From Breviolum minutum Mf 1.05b.01 (taxonomy: Eukaryota; Sar; Dinophyceae; Suessiales; Symbiodiniaceae): DNA of 64,000 nt. Of this stretch, positions 1 to 12,013 are shown one piece after another. A model generated the notes under the pieces. That model made no database searches, was not told the DNA's origin, and was given only the letters and a program-made list of their open reading frames with translations. Made by a program: the position numbers and the translations under genes. The stretch spans positions 147,183-211,182 of the forward strand of contig DF239047.1 of assembly GCA_000507305.1 (NCBI GenBank). The letters run 5' to 3'. Every line of letters starts with the position of its first letter. Position 1 is the first letter of the stretch.

Positions 1-59
1 TGCGTGCGTGCGTGCGTGCGTGGGTGTGTGTGTGTGTGTGTGTCTGTGTGTGTGTGTGT
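1..59. repeat. Microsatellite, GCGT/GT tract
   Basis: GCGT tetranucleotides grade into GT dinucleotides with two interruptions. The tract touches the window edge, so its full length is unknown. Confidence 0.9.
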
Positions 60-301
60 CATCCCCCAGAAATGATCTTCAGGTTTGCCTGGCTGACACC
101 ATTTTACAGCGCATGTTTAGAGTAGAATTCTTCACAACAAAAATGTCAGTGTTTTTTTTGACAACGTGAGATAACAAGAACTTTGACCCTAGCATGGCAG
201 TTTGGAGAATCATCATTTATTTTTCGCAAAAATTCCAGAAACGCGCTTTTTCTAACCTATCACCCGATGATCCAGGACAACTTTCAGAAGAAAAAACAGA
301 T

Positions 302-412
302 ACTGTTGATGGAAGAAATCCTGCACCAGTTGATTTGGTAAATGGCAGTTTATCCCATTACTTACAGGGTTTTATACATCCTAGGTGGTGCAGGATTTCT
401 ACCATCAACCAG
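302..412. mobile_element. MITE family A copy
   Basis: The inverted termini read CTGTTGATGGAAGAAATCC on the left and GGATTTCTACCATCAAC on the right. The interior carries the family signature CCCATTA..ACAGGGTTTTATACATCC. The right end is altered (CAACCAG instead of CAACAG). No coding capacity. Confidence 0.7.
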
Positions 413-1668
413 ATATGTTCCCGTTCAAATGGGGTGGCGTTTCCCTCCCATCAGCTTTCAGCCCAAGCAGCTAGGTCTAGAGAGCAACTCTTGCGTAGAA
501 GGGCTTGTGCCTCAAAAATGTTGGTATCCATGGTCCAAGAGCTGTTTTTTGTTGAGGAAACGTCTTCAAGAGGTACCCTAAGGATCCATTGGAGACGATT
601 GTACGTATATGTTTACCGATCCATGAATTTCTGGTTGATTTTTATTAGGTTTTCATGTAGGTAAATATACAATCGTCCCCATGGATCCTATGAGTTCTGG
701 AAGGGGTTGGGAAAAGCATGTTAATCCAATCTTCACGATACATCATGAGTCGGAAGAAGCTGACTAAGATGGAAAAGTTTTCGATTTTTCGTCATGCTAG
801 TCGTGGGGAGCACATGTGTACCATTGCGTGTACCTTGAACAGAGCAGTGTGTATTATTTAAGTTTTCCCATGATGTTTCGAAACTAGCAATCTATTTGTG
901 GGGGTGAACAATACTCTCTTGAACCGACGTGAAACACAGAGAGCTGCTGCTTTGTTTATTGTTTTCGTTCTCATTCATCCAGGTATTTGATATGACAAAG
1001 CTTGGACTGTGGCAATGTTATTTTCTTCATCTACTCTGGGACTACAAATTTTGGGTTTTTGGGGCTCGAATTATGAGCTTTAAAGCTTAGCATTTCACAT
1101 CTTAGTGAACGGTGAAGGTCTTTATTTTTGAGGACATACTTCATACATCCGTTGAAAAAAGGTAGATTTGAAGAGCCCTACCGCCCCATCCACAAGATAT
1201 TTCAAGTTGTAGCGCTTGCATGTGCTCCGGCTGTATTGGATAGCAAATGAACATCTTGAACAAATATGCCTTCGTTTCAAAAATAGAATCTATTCAAATT
1301 TGTCCACATGAAAAGGTACCCTCTTTAGTTAAGACACACAGCCATGTCAACAGAACATTTTGTTTCGTATGAATTCAATATATCTATAAGTCAACAATAA
1401 AACGAGTCCGTGAGTCTTCCGCAATGCAAAGCACGTGACAAACTGTGTTACTCCCAATATTAGACAAGCCAACCCATCAACCCGGTAAAGGTGCATGTGT
1501 GGATATAGATACAATTATCACCTCCTTGGGCCCAAAAAGGGCGGGATATTGTGGATATGCTAGTTTCCTGGAGAGGTATCCATTTACTGGCTTCTTACCA
1601 AACAACATTGCTCTGTTTTTACATGTTCTTCTCTTCGCATGAGATGTTTCAGTTTCATCACCATTGAT
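413..1668. other. No recognisable gene
   Basis: AT-rich unique sequence. A GC-richer patch at about 460-575 is open on both strands and flanked by possible AG and GT signals, but the two strands cannot be told apart, so no exon is called. Confidence 0.4.
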
Positions 1669-1782
1669 TCTGTTGATGGAAAACGATCTAAACAACCACC
1701 TGGGACCTGGGATGTACAGGTCCCTTGTAAAATATGAGATAAACTACCTATCAACTGGTGCATGATTTCTTTCCATCAACAG
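1669..1782. mobile_element. MITE family A copy, inverted orientation
   Basis: Starts CTGTTGATGGAAA and ends TTTCTTTCCATCAACAG. Compared with the copy at 302 the interior is inverted (AACCACCTGGGA near the left, ATCAACTGGTGCA near the right). Confidence 0.7.
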
Positions 1783-1908
1783 CATCATTATCTCAAAAGT
1801 ACTTTCAATGTTCAGTTCCCTGATGCAACCGAGTAATTCAATGAATGTCGAAGTAATCACACTACTACTAGGTGTCATCAATCCGTGTGTCATCCCAAAT
1901 AACCCCAA

Positions 1909-1994
1909 ACAATCCATGTATGGTATATTTCCCTACATTTACCCTAAAAATCAAGCAAAGATAGGCAAATGTACCATACATGGATGGTATGGGA
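1909..1994. mobile_element. MITE family C copy, TATGGG subfamily
   Basis: Palindromic: ATCCATGTATGGTATATTT on the left and ACCATACATGGATGGTATGG on the right. The centre retains CTACATTTACC and TCAAGCAAA. Confidence 0.7.
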
Positions 1995-3165
1995 ACTATC
2001 CATTAAGAAATCACCATAAATCCAAGTTGCAAACGTAAGCCAAATTGAAGTGCTTTGCAAGTTGATTGGAATCTGGTGGGCCGACCTTACACGAAGTCTT
2101 TTTTTTTGGTTCCCCGCAAAAACTCACATGTTTAATCTGAAAACAAAATGCAGCCTGGAAACCGAAAAAGAAAAAAACAACATCTAATAAAAACCAAAGC
2201 TATTGGCTTCCATCTTAGTTTCACTGTACCGCTAAGCCCCGCTTCTCGAAACGTCATTCTTAATGAGAACACACCAGGTGTCACGCATAATTTTGGAGTT
2301 GTGTACTGCACATACAGTTGCGTCTCCACACCATTGTCAGGCAACAGCAACAAAACTCAAGTCAATTGCTAGATCCGTATTTTTTGGGGGGAAGCTGGGT
2401 GCTAGATTTTCTCTGTGACTGCCGAAAATATAAAGTTTCTTTCATAAATAGCTTCTGTCATGTTGCTTCCAAAACAAGAAGGTTAAGGTGATTAAAACAC
2501 GTCTGCGATTGTGCTCAACCCACAACCATGCAACTGCTCATTTGCACATTAGGATTCGCACCGTTTAGCCAACTGTTAACACTTGACACGTGTCACATAT
2601 ATTTCTACCGCATTGATTTCATGGTTCCGTTCTGTTGTCTGAGAGTTTGGGAAAAAACAACATGAAAGGAGATACCCATCTGGGAACTAACTGCCATCTT
2701 CTACCATAAAGGGCACGTCTTTGAGTCGATGGATTTTCCGGCTTGGAACCCACGGCTTCTTGGAAGTTAGTTTCTTGAAAGGTCAATCCCCCAAATCAAA
2801 CTACTGTACCAAGTCCTGGTACGACGAGATGGCGATGGTTGTGAACTTTATTCCGAAAAAAAAAAAAAGTACCCGGGACCCTGAAACTAACAGCAAGTTT
2901 GCCCCTAAAAATTCTGGGCAAATTACAATAATTCCTAAGTCTGAAGTAAGGGCATTTTGGAGGGATTCCCTTAACTAAACCACATTTTGGGGAGACCTCG
3001 GCTGAGGTCGTTACAATTTTCCCATAAAAAATGGATGCTTGGAAGACCAATAGTCGTTTCGTTTTTGCTTTCGGCCTAATTTTTCAGCCTATGTTCGTTT
3101 CAGGTTTCGGGGCATATCCCTTGACTCAATGGACAATCTCCCGGATGACATTCAATCACCACCTC
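1995..3165. other. No recognisable gene
   Basis: Unique AT-rich DNA. A D-like half terminus (CCCTGAAACTAACAGC near 2879) has no partner end. Overlapping ORFs on both strands at 2132-2372 carry no recognisable domain. Confidence 0.4.
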
Positions 3166-3223
3166 CTGAGGTGTTTGGTATGGACCCAAAAAAAACGTAC
3201 CATCCAAACACCGTTCACCTCAG
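3166..3223. mobile_element. Short palindromic element with CTGAGGTG ends
   Basis: CTGAGGTGTTTGG at the left mirrors CCAAACACCGTTCACCTCAG at the right, allowing a small gap. The edges again read CTG and CAG. The element is only about 58 bp and lies just upstream of a family J copy. Confidence 0.45.
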
Positions 3224-3234
3224 GTATGATGACC

Positions 3235-3334
3235 CTGGTGATTCAAAGTGACCTTTTTGGGATGGTTAAGTGACCCTTTAAAGGGCTAAGTGACCTCTAA
3301 CTAGAGAATCAAAAGGTCACTTTGAATCACTTGG
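3235..3334. mobile_element. MITE family J copy
   Basis: The left arm GGTGATTCAAAGTGACCTTT mirrors the right arm AAAAGGTCACTTTGAATCAC. The centre repeats the motif AAGTGACC three times. The closest relative is at 44188-44291. Confidence 0.75.
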
Positions 3335-3448
3335 ACGATGTCTTTCGGATTTTTGTGTTGTGAAGATGAAAATGTAGTTGGTAGGACCATGATGTTTTTT
3401 CAACAAATTGCATCAGATTGGACTGGGATAGACTCAATATTATATACA

Positions 3449-3547
3449 CTCCGGTAAACTAACATAGCAATGACAAATGGACCCTTTGAAGATGTATTTC
3501 CTATTGAAAATGGGGATATTCCAACCTGCTATGTTAGTTTACCAGAG
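3449..3547. mobile_element. MITE family D copy, GGTAAACTAAC subfamily
   Basis: CTCCGGTAAACTAACATAGCA at the left is mirrored by TGCTATGTTAGTTTACCAGAG at the right. The same variant termini occur at 29146-29250. Confidence 0.7.
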
Positions 3548-4270
3548 ATTATCCTGAAGGTAAACACCTTAGAGAAGTATGAGGTCATCAAAATCCAAAC
3601 ACCATGGCCACAACGCCAAGAGACGCATCAAAACTTTCTCTTCTTCCAGAGGTCTCTTCAAGGTCTATCAACAAAAATGACTATATTCTTCATGATGACT
3701 GGAGATTCATCCCTAGGCAGTGGTTGAACTGACCAGCTAAAACAAAAACAAATCGTCAAATTGGATCATTGCCCGCAAAGTAGGGGGTGAAATAATTGAA
3801 AAAAAACAATGAAAAGACACAATCGATCATATCGAAATGACTCCCCGGTTGTTTCCGCAGCATTCTGTTTTTTTGGGTTGACCAAGCAACCATGGATACG
3901 GTCATTCCCATCTCTTGCAGATACATGGCAGCGGCAACATATTGTCTTCCTGCTCCTGTAAATGTCGAAACAAAAAGGAAGAAGGGGGGGGGCACTTTCA
4001 CAAGAAAACTACCCTCCAGGATCAACTAACATCTCTTTCTTGGGAAAAAACAAATCATCGACTCAAAAGTGCCGGCTGGGATGGGATATTTCTAGTTCTC
4101 AGGATACGCTCTGGGATCAACCAACAAATCGCCATTAGAAAATCTCCGATTTCTGTTCGTTGAAAAATACCATGAAAATAATATTTGGTGGATTTTACGA
4201 CATCGCAACTTGTGTGATATTCAACGGGAGAAAAAACTCACCGCGAAAGTATCTATGTCGACATCGAAAT

Positions 4271-4442
4271 GGTATCCGGGCATCCCAAGTTGTAGGGAAG
4301 GGTATCCCAAGTTGTAGGGAAGGGTATCCCAAGTTGTAGGGAAGGGCAATCCCAAGTTGTAGGGAAGGGTATCTCAAGTTGTAGGGAAGGGTATCCCAAG
4401 TTGTGGGGAAGGGTATCCCAAGTTGTAGGGAAAGGTATTCCC
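4271..4442. repeat. 22-bp minisatellite, about seven units
   Basis: The unit is TATCCCAAGTTGTAGGGAAG plus GG, repeated head to tail with single-base variants (for example GCAATCCC and TATCTC). On the minus strand it stays open as a short repeat peptide, but nothing suggests it is translated. Confidence 0.9.
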
Positions 4443-4541
4443 AGTTACTTTTTCAAAGCATCGAAGAGTCGCATATCCAAGAAAAGGTTGCAAATATGAA
4501 TATGTTTTACGACATACAGTGACATACATGTTTTACGACAA

Positions 4542-4620
4542 CCCATAGGATCCATGTATGGTATATTTCACTACATTTACCATACAAATCAACCAAATGT
4601 AGATACATGGATCCTTAGGG
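4542..4620. mobile_element. MITE family C copy
   Basis: CCCATAGGATCCATGTATGG at the left; TACATGGATCCTTAGGG at the right; centre CTACATTTACCATA and AATCAACCAAATGTAG. The right arm is shortened by a small deletion. Confidence 0.8.
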
Positions 4621-4709
4621 CAATGTAATAGCGAAACAAATCCCATTACGTAGAAAATAAAAACAAATCCCCAACAAAAACAAAAAACAAATCCAAGAGT
4701 AGATGGATA

Positions 4710-4832
4710 CCCTCCCTGAAACTAACAGCTTGCCTCGCCCCTGAAAATAGGCTCAAACATACCCAAAAAGTAGAGGCAAACGTCGCATCCAAGCATTTTC
4801 AGGTGCGTTTGCTGTTAGATTCAGGGAGGGCT
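4710..4832. mobile_element. MITE family D copy
   Basis: The left terminus CCCTCCCTGAAACTAACAGC is matched by GCTGTTAGATTCAGGGAGGG at the right. Inside are CCCCTGAAAATAGGC and ATTTTCAGGTGC, the usual subterminal pair of this family. Confidence 0.8.
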
Positions 4833-5394
4833 ACCCAGCTTCCATTGAACATATCCCCAAGTAATCGTTTTCAAAATGTCATGCCCTTTTTCAAGGTCCA
4901 TTTGTCGCCTGCAGTGCCGTTCCAGATGATGAGCACACGCTTATCTGCCATACCTTCCACCATAAAAAAACCACGGGAAACAAAACACGTTTTCCCACGG
5001 AGGGCAGGTTTTCGGGGATTCGTCCGAGTCATGTTGAGTCATATTTGGACAAAACATGCAAAAAGTTCACCAATTTGGTTGGTTGTTTTTAAATGTTCAC
5101 AGGGGATGACATACTACCCAGTTGTAGTACAGGGATCACAATAAGCGATTTTAAGGATCTCTAGTAAATAATAGATGCCAATCGTAATGCGATCTCTGCG
5201 TCCTCTTGGAAATATTCCCTTTTTTCCCTGTGAAAAACTGGGTGTGAAGAACCTACAACAAAAAGAAGCATGTTTACATGGCAAAAAACACCTATACAAA
5301 CCAAAAACTGATTGTTTTTCACTAACCTATGATTTGGAGGGGCAACACTATTCATAGGGCTGAACAAAATGATGCTTGTGATTTAGGTCCCAAC

Positions 5395-5545
5395 CTTCCG
5401 GGGGCTCAACATTTGACAACAAAAACAAGTTCCTGCCATACAAGACACATGCTAGTGAATAATTATAGAATAAGAGTGTATGAACAGCTGTGATTGGATG
5501 CAATTCAGTCCCAGTAGTTTGCAGTCGAAACTCAGTCACCATCAG
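5395..5545 (-). CDS. Candidate internal exon, unknown product
   Basis: A 151-bp minus-strand segment is open in one frame, starting after an AG (TTACCAG) and ending at a GT donor (GGAAG then GTTGGG). The plus frames here contain stops. The translation begins LMVTEFRLQTTG and ends with SNVEPPEG. It matches no family I know. An open frame of 50 codons is not rare by chance, so the call rests on splice-site placement only. Confidence 0.2.
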
Positions 5546-5579
5546 CTGGTAAGGAGAGTATATAACTATGATAAGTTTT

Positions 5580-5677
5580 CTAGTTGGTGGTCTCAACCCA
5601 TTTGAAAAATATTAGTCAAAAAGGGAATCTTCCCCAAACAAGGGATGAAAAAAAACATATCTAAAACCACTACCCAG
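5580..5677. mobile_element. MITE family B copy
   Basis: CTAGTTGGTGGTCTCAACCC at the left; AAAACCACTACCCAG at the right; interior AAAAATATTAGTCAAA and CTTCCCCAAA match the other copies. Confidence 0.75.
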
Positions 5678-5686
5678 TTTTGATTT

Positions 5687-5790
5687 ACACCCTGGAAGAT
5701 TAACATGGAACATACAAATCACCCATTTAGACAGGAAAATGATCTTCCAAACCCCTATGATTATGTTCCATGTTAATCTTCCAGGGTGTA
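5687..5790. mobile_element. MITE family N copy, long near-perfect inverted repeat
   Basis: ACACCCTGGAAGATTAACAT continuing to GGAACATA is mirrored without mismatch by TATGTTCC..ATGTTAATCTTCCAGGGTGT. It lies 10 bp after a family B copy. Edges are CTG and CAG. Confidence 0.8.
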
Positions 5791-6209
5791 TGTTCCGGTT
5801 CTTCCCAATTAATGAACTTGTCGCATTGCCTGAGAAATCTACGCCTTCATCCCGGGAGGAAAATCCCCATGCCATCACTGAGTCGACAAGGAACTGAGCC
5901 GAGTCTGAATTCCACGTTGAAACTCATGAGTTTCAGGTGGGGGCCAATGACATTGAACTTTCATACTGTATCAACAAAAAATCAACCCACAAACTTAAAA
6001 TGATGATTTTTGTTGATATGCTGCAAAAAAAAACAGGTCCAGTGTAAAACAGCAAGATCATGCCAGTCAACAAAAAACACATATGTTCTGACAAAAGTTG
6101 AAGAAACGACCTCCTTGACTCCTTGAAAAAAAAAAACCCTTTATTCCCAAGCAAAAAAAAACGAACCCGGCAGTTTTTGTTTTTCCTACTCGACTCGACT
6201 CTTCAACAG

Positions 6210-6326
6210 CGCCTGTATGATCTGGGATCAGATTGCAAGATTCCAAGTAAAGGGCCATTGACGTCACCCAAAGAAGATCCGAAGCCTGGAAAGGGCGGCC
6301 CCCAACACCCTGGAAGGCCAACATGG
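6210..6326 (+). CDS. Candidate internal exon, unknown product
   Basis: A GC-rich 117-bp island is preceded by a pyrimidine tract ending CTTCAACAG and followed by GTGAGTTTTT, the best donor-like sequence seen in the window. In phase 0 it gives 39 residues, rich in Lys, Pro and Gly, starting RLYDLGSDCK. The opposite strand is also open over 6190-6285, and the right edge resembles a family N terminus (CCCTGGAAG), so this may instead be element sequence. Confidence 0.2.
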
Positions 6327-6807
6327 GTGAGTTTTTTGTTGAAAAAACATGTTTTTTGGGCAATTCGAAAATTCAAAAACACCATGGGCTGATGGAATTT
6401 TTGCCCAAAAAAATGTGAGACTGACTAAATTGAAAGTTATAAAGGAAACGAAGCAAACACTTGTTCAAAGTATAAAATTTCATCTAGATTCTGTCTGGCA
6501 CAGATTCATGACAGAAGTTCAGGGTTTTGAAGTCAATTTGATTCTTCTTATTGGTATAAACACAAACTCATTGTTAAGTTATGTTTTTCTTAGGTGGTCT
6601 TTCTGAACGAGGGTCATCTTGGGCCAGGTTCGGTTCTTGAGTCCTGGAAGCTCATCGGCATGGCTCCATCTGATTCTCCAATCTCATCAGGTACCCATCA
6701 ATCAACTACACCATAGTGACAGTAGATGGCGCAACTCCCAAGAAGGTGGCGATTTGTTAGGGGCCATGATAAACCAATACGTTGGAGTTGCACCATCTAC
6801 TTTCCAG

Positions 6808-6861
6808 GTGGTATAATGGTTAATTGCTTGTTTGGCTTCCGGTGGTTTAGGATTCGAATCA
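6808..6861 (+). ncRNA. tRNA-like A box and B box pair, possible SINE head
   Basis: GTGGTATAATGGTTA resembles a Pol III A box and GGATTCGAATC about 40 bp downstream resembles a B box. The flanks do not fold into a convincing tRNA: the T stem and anticodon stem do not pair. A SINE promoter or a decayed tRNA are the alternatives. Confidence 0.25.
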
Positions 6862-7162
6862 GGGTATCATTGAGTAGCAATCCCTTTCATAAAGGGATCC
6901 TAGAAATCCAACCACCAAATAACCATTGCCTGAATAAACCTTTAACAAAAAGACTAGGACGGCCAAGTCGACAAAACTTTGCCCATTGGTCGGATCGGGT
7001 AATCCTTGCGACCGATGGATCATTTTAACGACCAGCCACTTTGTTTGGTCGACTGGACTTCCAGGGAAATGAAATCCAAATCCCGAATAACAAAAGCTGT
7101 TAGAATTTGATGGCTTCTTAAATATTCTTCACACATCCGGCATGAAAAATTAATCTAAACAA

Positions 7163-7350
7163 GTTTCAACATCATCCAACTGAGGGAAAAAAATCCAATT
7201 GAACTGCTTAAGGCCAAAAACCTATCTACAACATCTGAAGATCTATTTAAGGAAGCACGTGAAGTCTCAGATGTGTGGATGCGTCTCAAGTTCGACATCA
7301 AAGGTGAATTTAAGAAAAAACTGCCATGGGTTTCAAACACTGGTACTTTG
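7163..7350 (+). CDS. Candidate exon, unknown product
   Basis: The plus frame is open from the stop at 7156 to 7390. The part before the family D copy encodes a charged, amphipathic peptide including EDLFKEAREVSDVW and KGEFKKKLPWVS. It may begin after AG at 7161-7162; no clear donor was found. A minus frame is open too. Composition looks protein-like but no domain is recognised. Confidence 0.25.
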
Positions 7351-7351
7351 G

Positions 7352-7448
7352 TTGAAACTAACGTATCCCCTGAAAATAGGCCTCCCCAATAGGAAAGTAG
7401 TATTCCTACCATCCATTTTCAAAGGCTATGTTAGTTTCAGGGAGGGTA
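7352..7448. mobile_element. MITE family D copy
   Basis: GAAACTAACGTA and CCCTGAAAATAGGCC on the left; CATCCATTTTCAAAGGC and TATGTTAGTTTCAGGGAGGG on the right. The left end has lost the CCTCC part. Confidence 0.75.
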
Positions 7449-7706
7449 ACTGGGCACACAAATTTTCGCTACCACTAAAAAATAAGTAAAAAAACAACCC
7501 TCTCTCCAACTGCAACTGGACATCTTTGATTCACATATCAGGTTATAGCAAATGCAACTAAAAACCCAATGCATGCTTCAAACATCACCACCTTGAGTGC
7601 GTCCTTGGACCTTGGAACACTACCTAAATAGACAAAACATCTGTAAAAAAAAGCGATTTTTCTATTTTTCATACTCAAATTTGAGAAGTTACAGCCTAAT
7701 GTTATT

Positions 7707-7818
7707 ACTGTTGATGGCAACCAGAAATCCGGGCGAAAACACCAGTTGACGGAGGTGGACAGGTAGTTGAAATCCCAGTAATTTACCGGGTTTCTGTCAC
7801 ATCCCCCCCATCAACAGT
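7707..7818. mobile_element. MITE family A copy
   Basis: ACTGTTGATGGCAACCAGAAATCC at its left keeps the 5' edge; the right end is CCCATCAACAGT. The interior CACCAGTTGACGGAGGTGG is diverged. Confidence 0.65.
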
Positions 7819-10800
7819 AGTGATTTATACATCTTCAACCTTTTTAACAAAAAGGTCCCAAAAAAACAAAGCTTTTGGAAATCATTAGGAGCCAAACATG
7901 TTCAAGGTTATATACCTTGCTTTTATTCGATCATGCTGCCATAACTATATTGAAATCCAAATGAACACACTCACATATACTGAAATTACTATCCACTTTA
8001 AACTTGAGGATGTTCCAACTCTACATTCCAAGGATTCCAACAAAAAACAGTCACAAAGTATATAGGTTATATATGATATGCGTATCTTATATTTTTCATA
8101 ACTTGAAAAAAAACACGCTGTGATGTTCTACCTCCATAAACTACCTCCATCTCAGGATGTATCCCAAAAAATATTTAAAAAAAACGCTGAAACAACATGT
8201 TTTTCCGGAGTTTTGTCACTCCCACCAACGATTTTATTCAACTTCAACGCCAAGTCGCAGCGTTTTTTTCCGCGTTATCGCAAAGGTTGACACTTTGAAG
8301 CTTCGGTGTTTTTTTGTTTTCCGGAGCCGAAAAAAAGAGGCAGCAGGCGGAAAAGAGACATAGGTTTTTTTGGACCATGCCAACTCATGGTTGAAAATAT
8401 CAGGGCTTTTTTGGTGAAGGAGTGTTACCCTTTAAAGAACATCAATTTTTTGACGCATTTGTTTTGGTTGCAATATATGTGTTTTTTTTTTACAACTCCA
8501 GGGGAGAGTGACACATGTTGGAGCCTGAAGGATAGTCATGAAACTCTTGCAGAACTGTTAGCTGTTTTTTTCTAGGAACGACAAAACTATTCAATATCAG
8601 TATAGGCTCCGAAATATTGGCGCCTTAATGAACAAAAAAGAGAGATGTACTGAAAGAGAACATGTGAATACCCTTAAAATCGTACCTGTTTAGTTGTTCC
8701 TTCAATCATTATTTCTCCCCTACTTTCTGAGCTATAACAGAGTAGAATCGCAATCAGAAGCTGGGATAAACATACCTAGCTGCAAGTCGGCTTGTTATGT
8801 TGGCTTCCAAGCGTTTAAGTTTAGATTCATATCTGAAGCAAACGAGACATCTCATCAATCACTATTTGTTGCATATACTTCTTATAAATAATATACAAAA
8901 AACAACAGCTCATAGAAACTCAACTTGGAACAGTACGACCGAAAACCATCCAAGACATTCACACACTCTTTGATCAAATAGCAATCAGAAAGGGTATGAT
9001 CAACTGAATAACCATCCTGATTCCCTTCAAAAACTCCTATCGGACTATTGCTATGAATTTAACACGACTCAACATTGACAATTTGCTGGTGAGTGTAAAT
9101 AGGGATTGTAGCAATGATAGGAAGATATGAGATGATACTAAATTGATAGTAAATATTGTATACTGTAAATCAGGCAACAAGGTGAACCTTCAAATAAAAC
9201 CGAATATCCGATTCTTTAGAAGGGTATTTTGTTCAATGAAGTGCAGAATTTCTAGCCAAATAACACTTATCGGTATGGTGTGTTCTTGTTTTCGCTCATA
9301 TACCTGGCATATCTCGAGGTATGAATTGGGAAGAAACCTATCCGCATCATCCACATTTCTTCCACACGTGGCTTGTTTTCAATGGCGGAAAACCATGACT
9401 TGGGGGCGGTGACATCAAGGGCTGAATAAGGGCTCTAAGAGGCGCAGAAAAATGAACAAACATCATCCTGGCCCTAGGGATCCAATCACCTTCTAAAAAT
9501 GGTTTCATGGAACCTAAATACCTTTCGTTTTGGAGGTGACTATACACCCCTTGCTCATCATCTGCCGTTCGGTGAGCCAGGATCCCTAGGGTGGTGACTT
9601 CAAGCCGTGACCTTTTTTTTGGAGATGGTGAGAAAACGTGACATTTTGTCAAAGGGTGAATCGTGACCTCCAAGGGTTCGGGGATCAAGTTGGGTCACGA
9701 ATTGAATCACCTGGATGTTGAAGTTGAAGAGTTGAATATCAGTTCCTTTGATAGCAGTTTTTTTCAGGTCTATCAGAAGGTAAGAAGTTGTAAGTTGTTT
9801 CTACAAAACTACAAGCTATCAGTTTGTAGATTATATAGATTGTTATTAGCGGGTTAGTAGTCCATACATGATATTGCATTTCATCTGGTCCCTACAGGAT
9901 TTCAGTCATAAGTGGGTTAGAAGTCAAAGTGTGACAAAGTCGTGCTATTAAATCATATTAGATGGGGTTATATGATATAACCCAAGTTAATTGGTTACCA
10001 CCAACCCTGTGACCCCCAGGAAGACCCCACCACTGACGAACCAGCCTTGATAGCCCGTAGCAGCAATGGAACTCGTTGATCCTCCAGGGTGGTTTTCTCT
10101 TTGAACGGAAAGCCAAGAAAGAGAAGTGAACCTGTATACGTGGTATGTTATATACATATGTACTACAATCATGTATGCATATACGCAAATGTAGATACAT
10201 ATAATATATGTGTATATATATATATATGGGTCTGGAACAACGCATATCTTGAAAAATTAGGTCCATCAATTTCAATTATCAAATGTTGCAAGTTATAAGT
10301 TACAATGCGCATCAAATAAGATACACAGACTCACATCGTCTGCAATAGCCTTTCGATTCACCTTATCGCCTTCATACCAAGCCAAACACACATAATATTC
10401 CTTTCAAGTCATCATAATTAATAATTGTTCACCCTATTTTCAAACTCAGTGCAATATATGGTGCTTTGTTTCCTTGAAACTAACAGGTCTAAATTTCACC
10501 TGTGCCAATCTTTGAACATTTTTTTCATGGAGGCCTTAGGAAGGGGCCCCATGGGAACTTACGGAAATCCTTCCACTCCAAGGTGCCATTAATGGGAAAG
10601 ACAAAAACACCACCCCCGGAGGCGGCTAACATGGAACCTAAAAAGGACCAGGAATCCCAGGAAAAAAATGGTGGTCTTCAACCACGATTTTTTCAGGAGA
10701 TATGTTTCTTTTTTTTGTCGGGGGAGTCTAGTTACTATAAGTCAATAAATATACCTGCCCCTTCCTAAAAGTGTGAGTTGAATCTTATGGCAATCTGAAT

Positions 10801-11343
10801 TTGGCGAAACTGAAACTTCTTTGTCCATCCATTCGGCACTGGTTGGACTAGAAGATCCAAAGAAGGATGTTTCATATCTATTTGTTCATGAAATCCTGGA
10901 TGAAAAACAGCAACTAGTGTAGAATGTGTTCGTATTGCAAATGGTGAAGTATTTACTCTGCGCTTTACAGTTTATCATATCCCATACATCATCCTATCCC
11001 CTCAAAAAATCATCTAGGCACTGTTCATCACCAACCCAATTTCTTTGCCAAAAAACAATCTGCAAATATGTCGCAATCAAGCGTGTATTCGCGACAGCCA
11101 GGACGTTACCCACCTCAATAAATTCAACGATGTCAACCGGTACCAAAAAAACTAACTGCCGCTACTTGGAGGACCATTCGAATTTAGTACTCACCATGGT
11201 GATCGCAAGTCCCCTAAGGATCGGGTTGGTCTAGTAACACAAAAAAAACATCACCCTCAGCTAACCACGACTACTATGTTACAGGACCCATCCTCCAAGG
11301 TGAGGTCTGCTGAGGTATCCAAATAAACAAGTTATCTTGCCTA
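7819..11343. other. No recognisable gene; one diverged J-like element
   Basis: AT-rich DNA with many homopolymer runs. At about 9591-9717 repeated GTGACC motifs ending ATTGAATCACCTGG resemble family J. ORFs of up to 113 codons show no domain. Confidence 0.4.
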
Positions 11344-11345
11344 CG

Positions 11346-11466
11346 CAGTTGATGGTTCAGAAATCCGAAACAACCACCGTTTGGATGGTGCTAAAACCTG
11401 GCAAATAATGGGATTTCAACTACCGTTCCCTCAACTGGTTAGCCGGATTTCAGCCATCCAACAGTA
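11346..11466. mobile_element. MITE family A copy, diverged
   Basis: CAGTTGATGGTTCAGAAATCC at the left; CAACTGGTTAGCCGGATTTC and CCATCCAACAGTAG at the right. Confidence 0.55.
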
Positions 11467-11906
11467 GTAAGGATTTCCATGATAAACATCTACCAAAGTA
11501 TTTCCACAAGTGCCTTTGCGGAGTTAACACATAAGGATTGCTAAAAGGTCATTTGCAGCATCCCATATGGTCAGTTCCATTTGCTGATAAGTATATGTCA
11601 GCATTTTTCTTCCGTGAAAATCACTATGTTTCGGTGGAAAATGGATCACTCTAAGGTTCTAGTTCCATGATTGGCACGGTGCGTTGTAAAAAAACATGAA
11701 ATGATGTGGGAAATGGCAAACCATCGCGATTCCCTCCCAAAAAAGCCGGCATGGAAAGGTGTTTAAGACCCCATGACACTGTTGTTGAAAAATGTTCAAG
11801 GGATGATACACTATCTCTTGCTTAATGTGAAATTTCTATCTGATAACCCTGATAAATGCTATGAGAACTGACAAACGTTTGCATCATAAGAACCACATAT
11901 GACATC

Positions 11907-12013
11907 CTAGTTGGTGGTTTCAACCCATTTGAAAGATTATAAACAAAACAATTAGATCATTACCCCAAGCTAGGGTTGAAAATAAACAAACAAATACTTG
12001 AAACCACCACCTA
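11907..12013. mobile_element. MITE family B copy
   Basis: CTAGTTGGTGGTTTCAACCC at the left; TACTTGAAACCACCACCTAC at the right. It is preceded by GACATC, the end sequence of families G and L. Confidence 0.75.

Noticed and set aside
462..572. Plus-strand exon candidate between TTTCAG and GTACCC
   Set aside because: The minus strand is equally open with its own AG; nothing separates the two readings.
3855..3955. Minus-strand exon candidate with a glycine-rich start (GAGRQYVAAAMYLQEMG) resembling NAD-binding or YjeF-type loops
   Set aside because: The similarity is a few residues only and no donor is evident.
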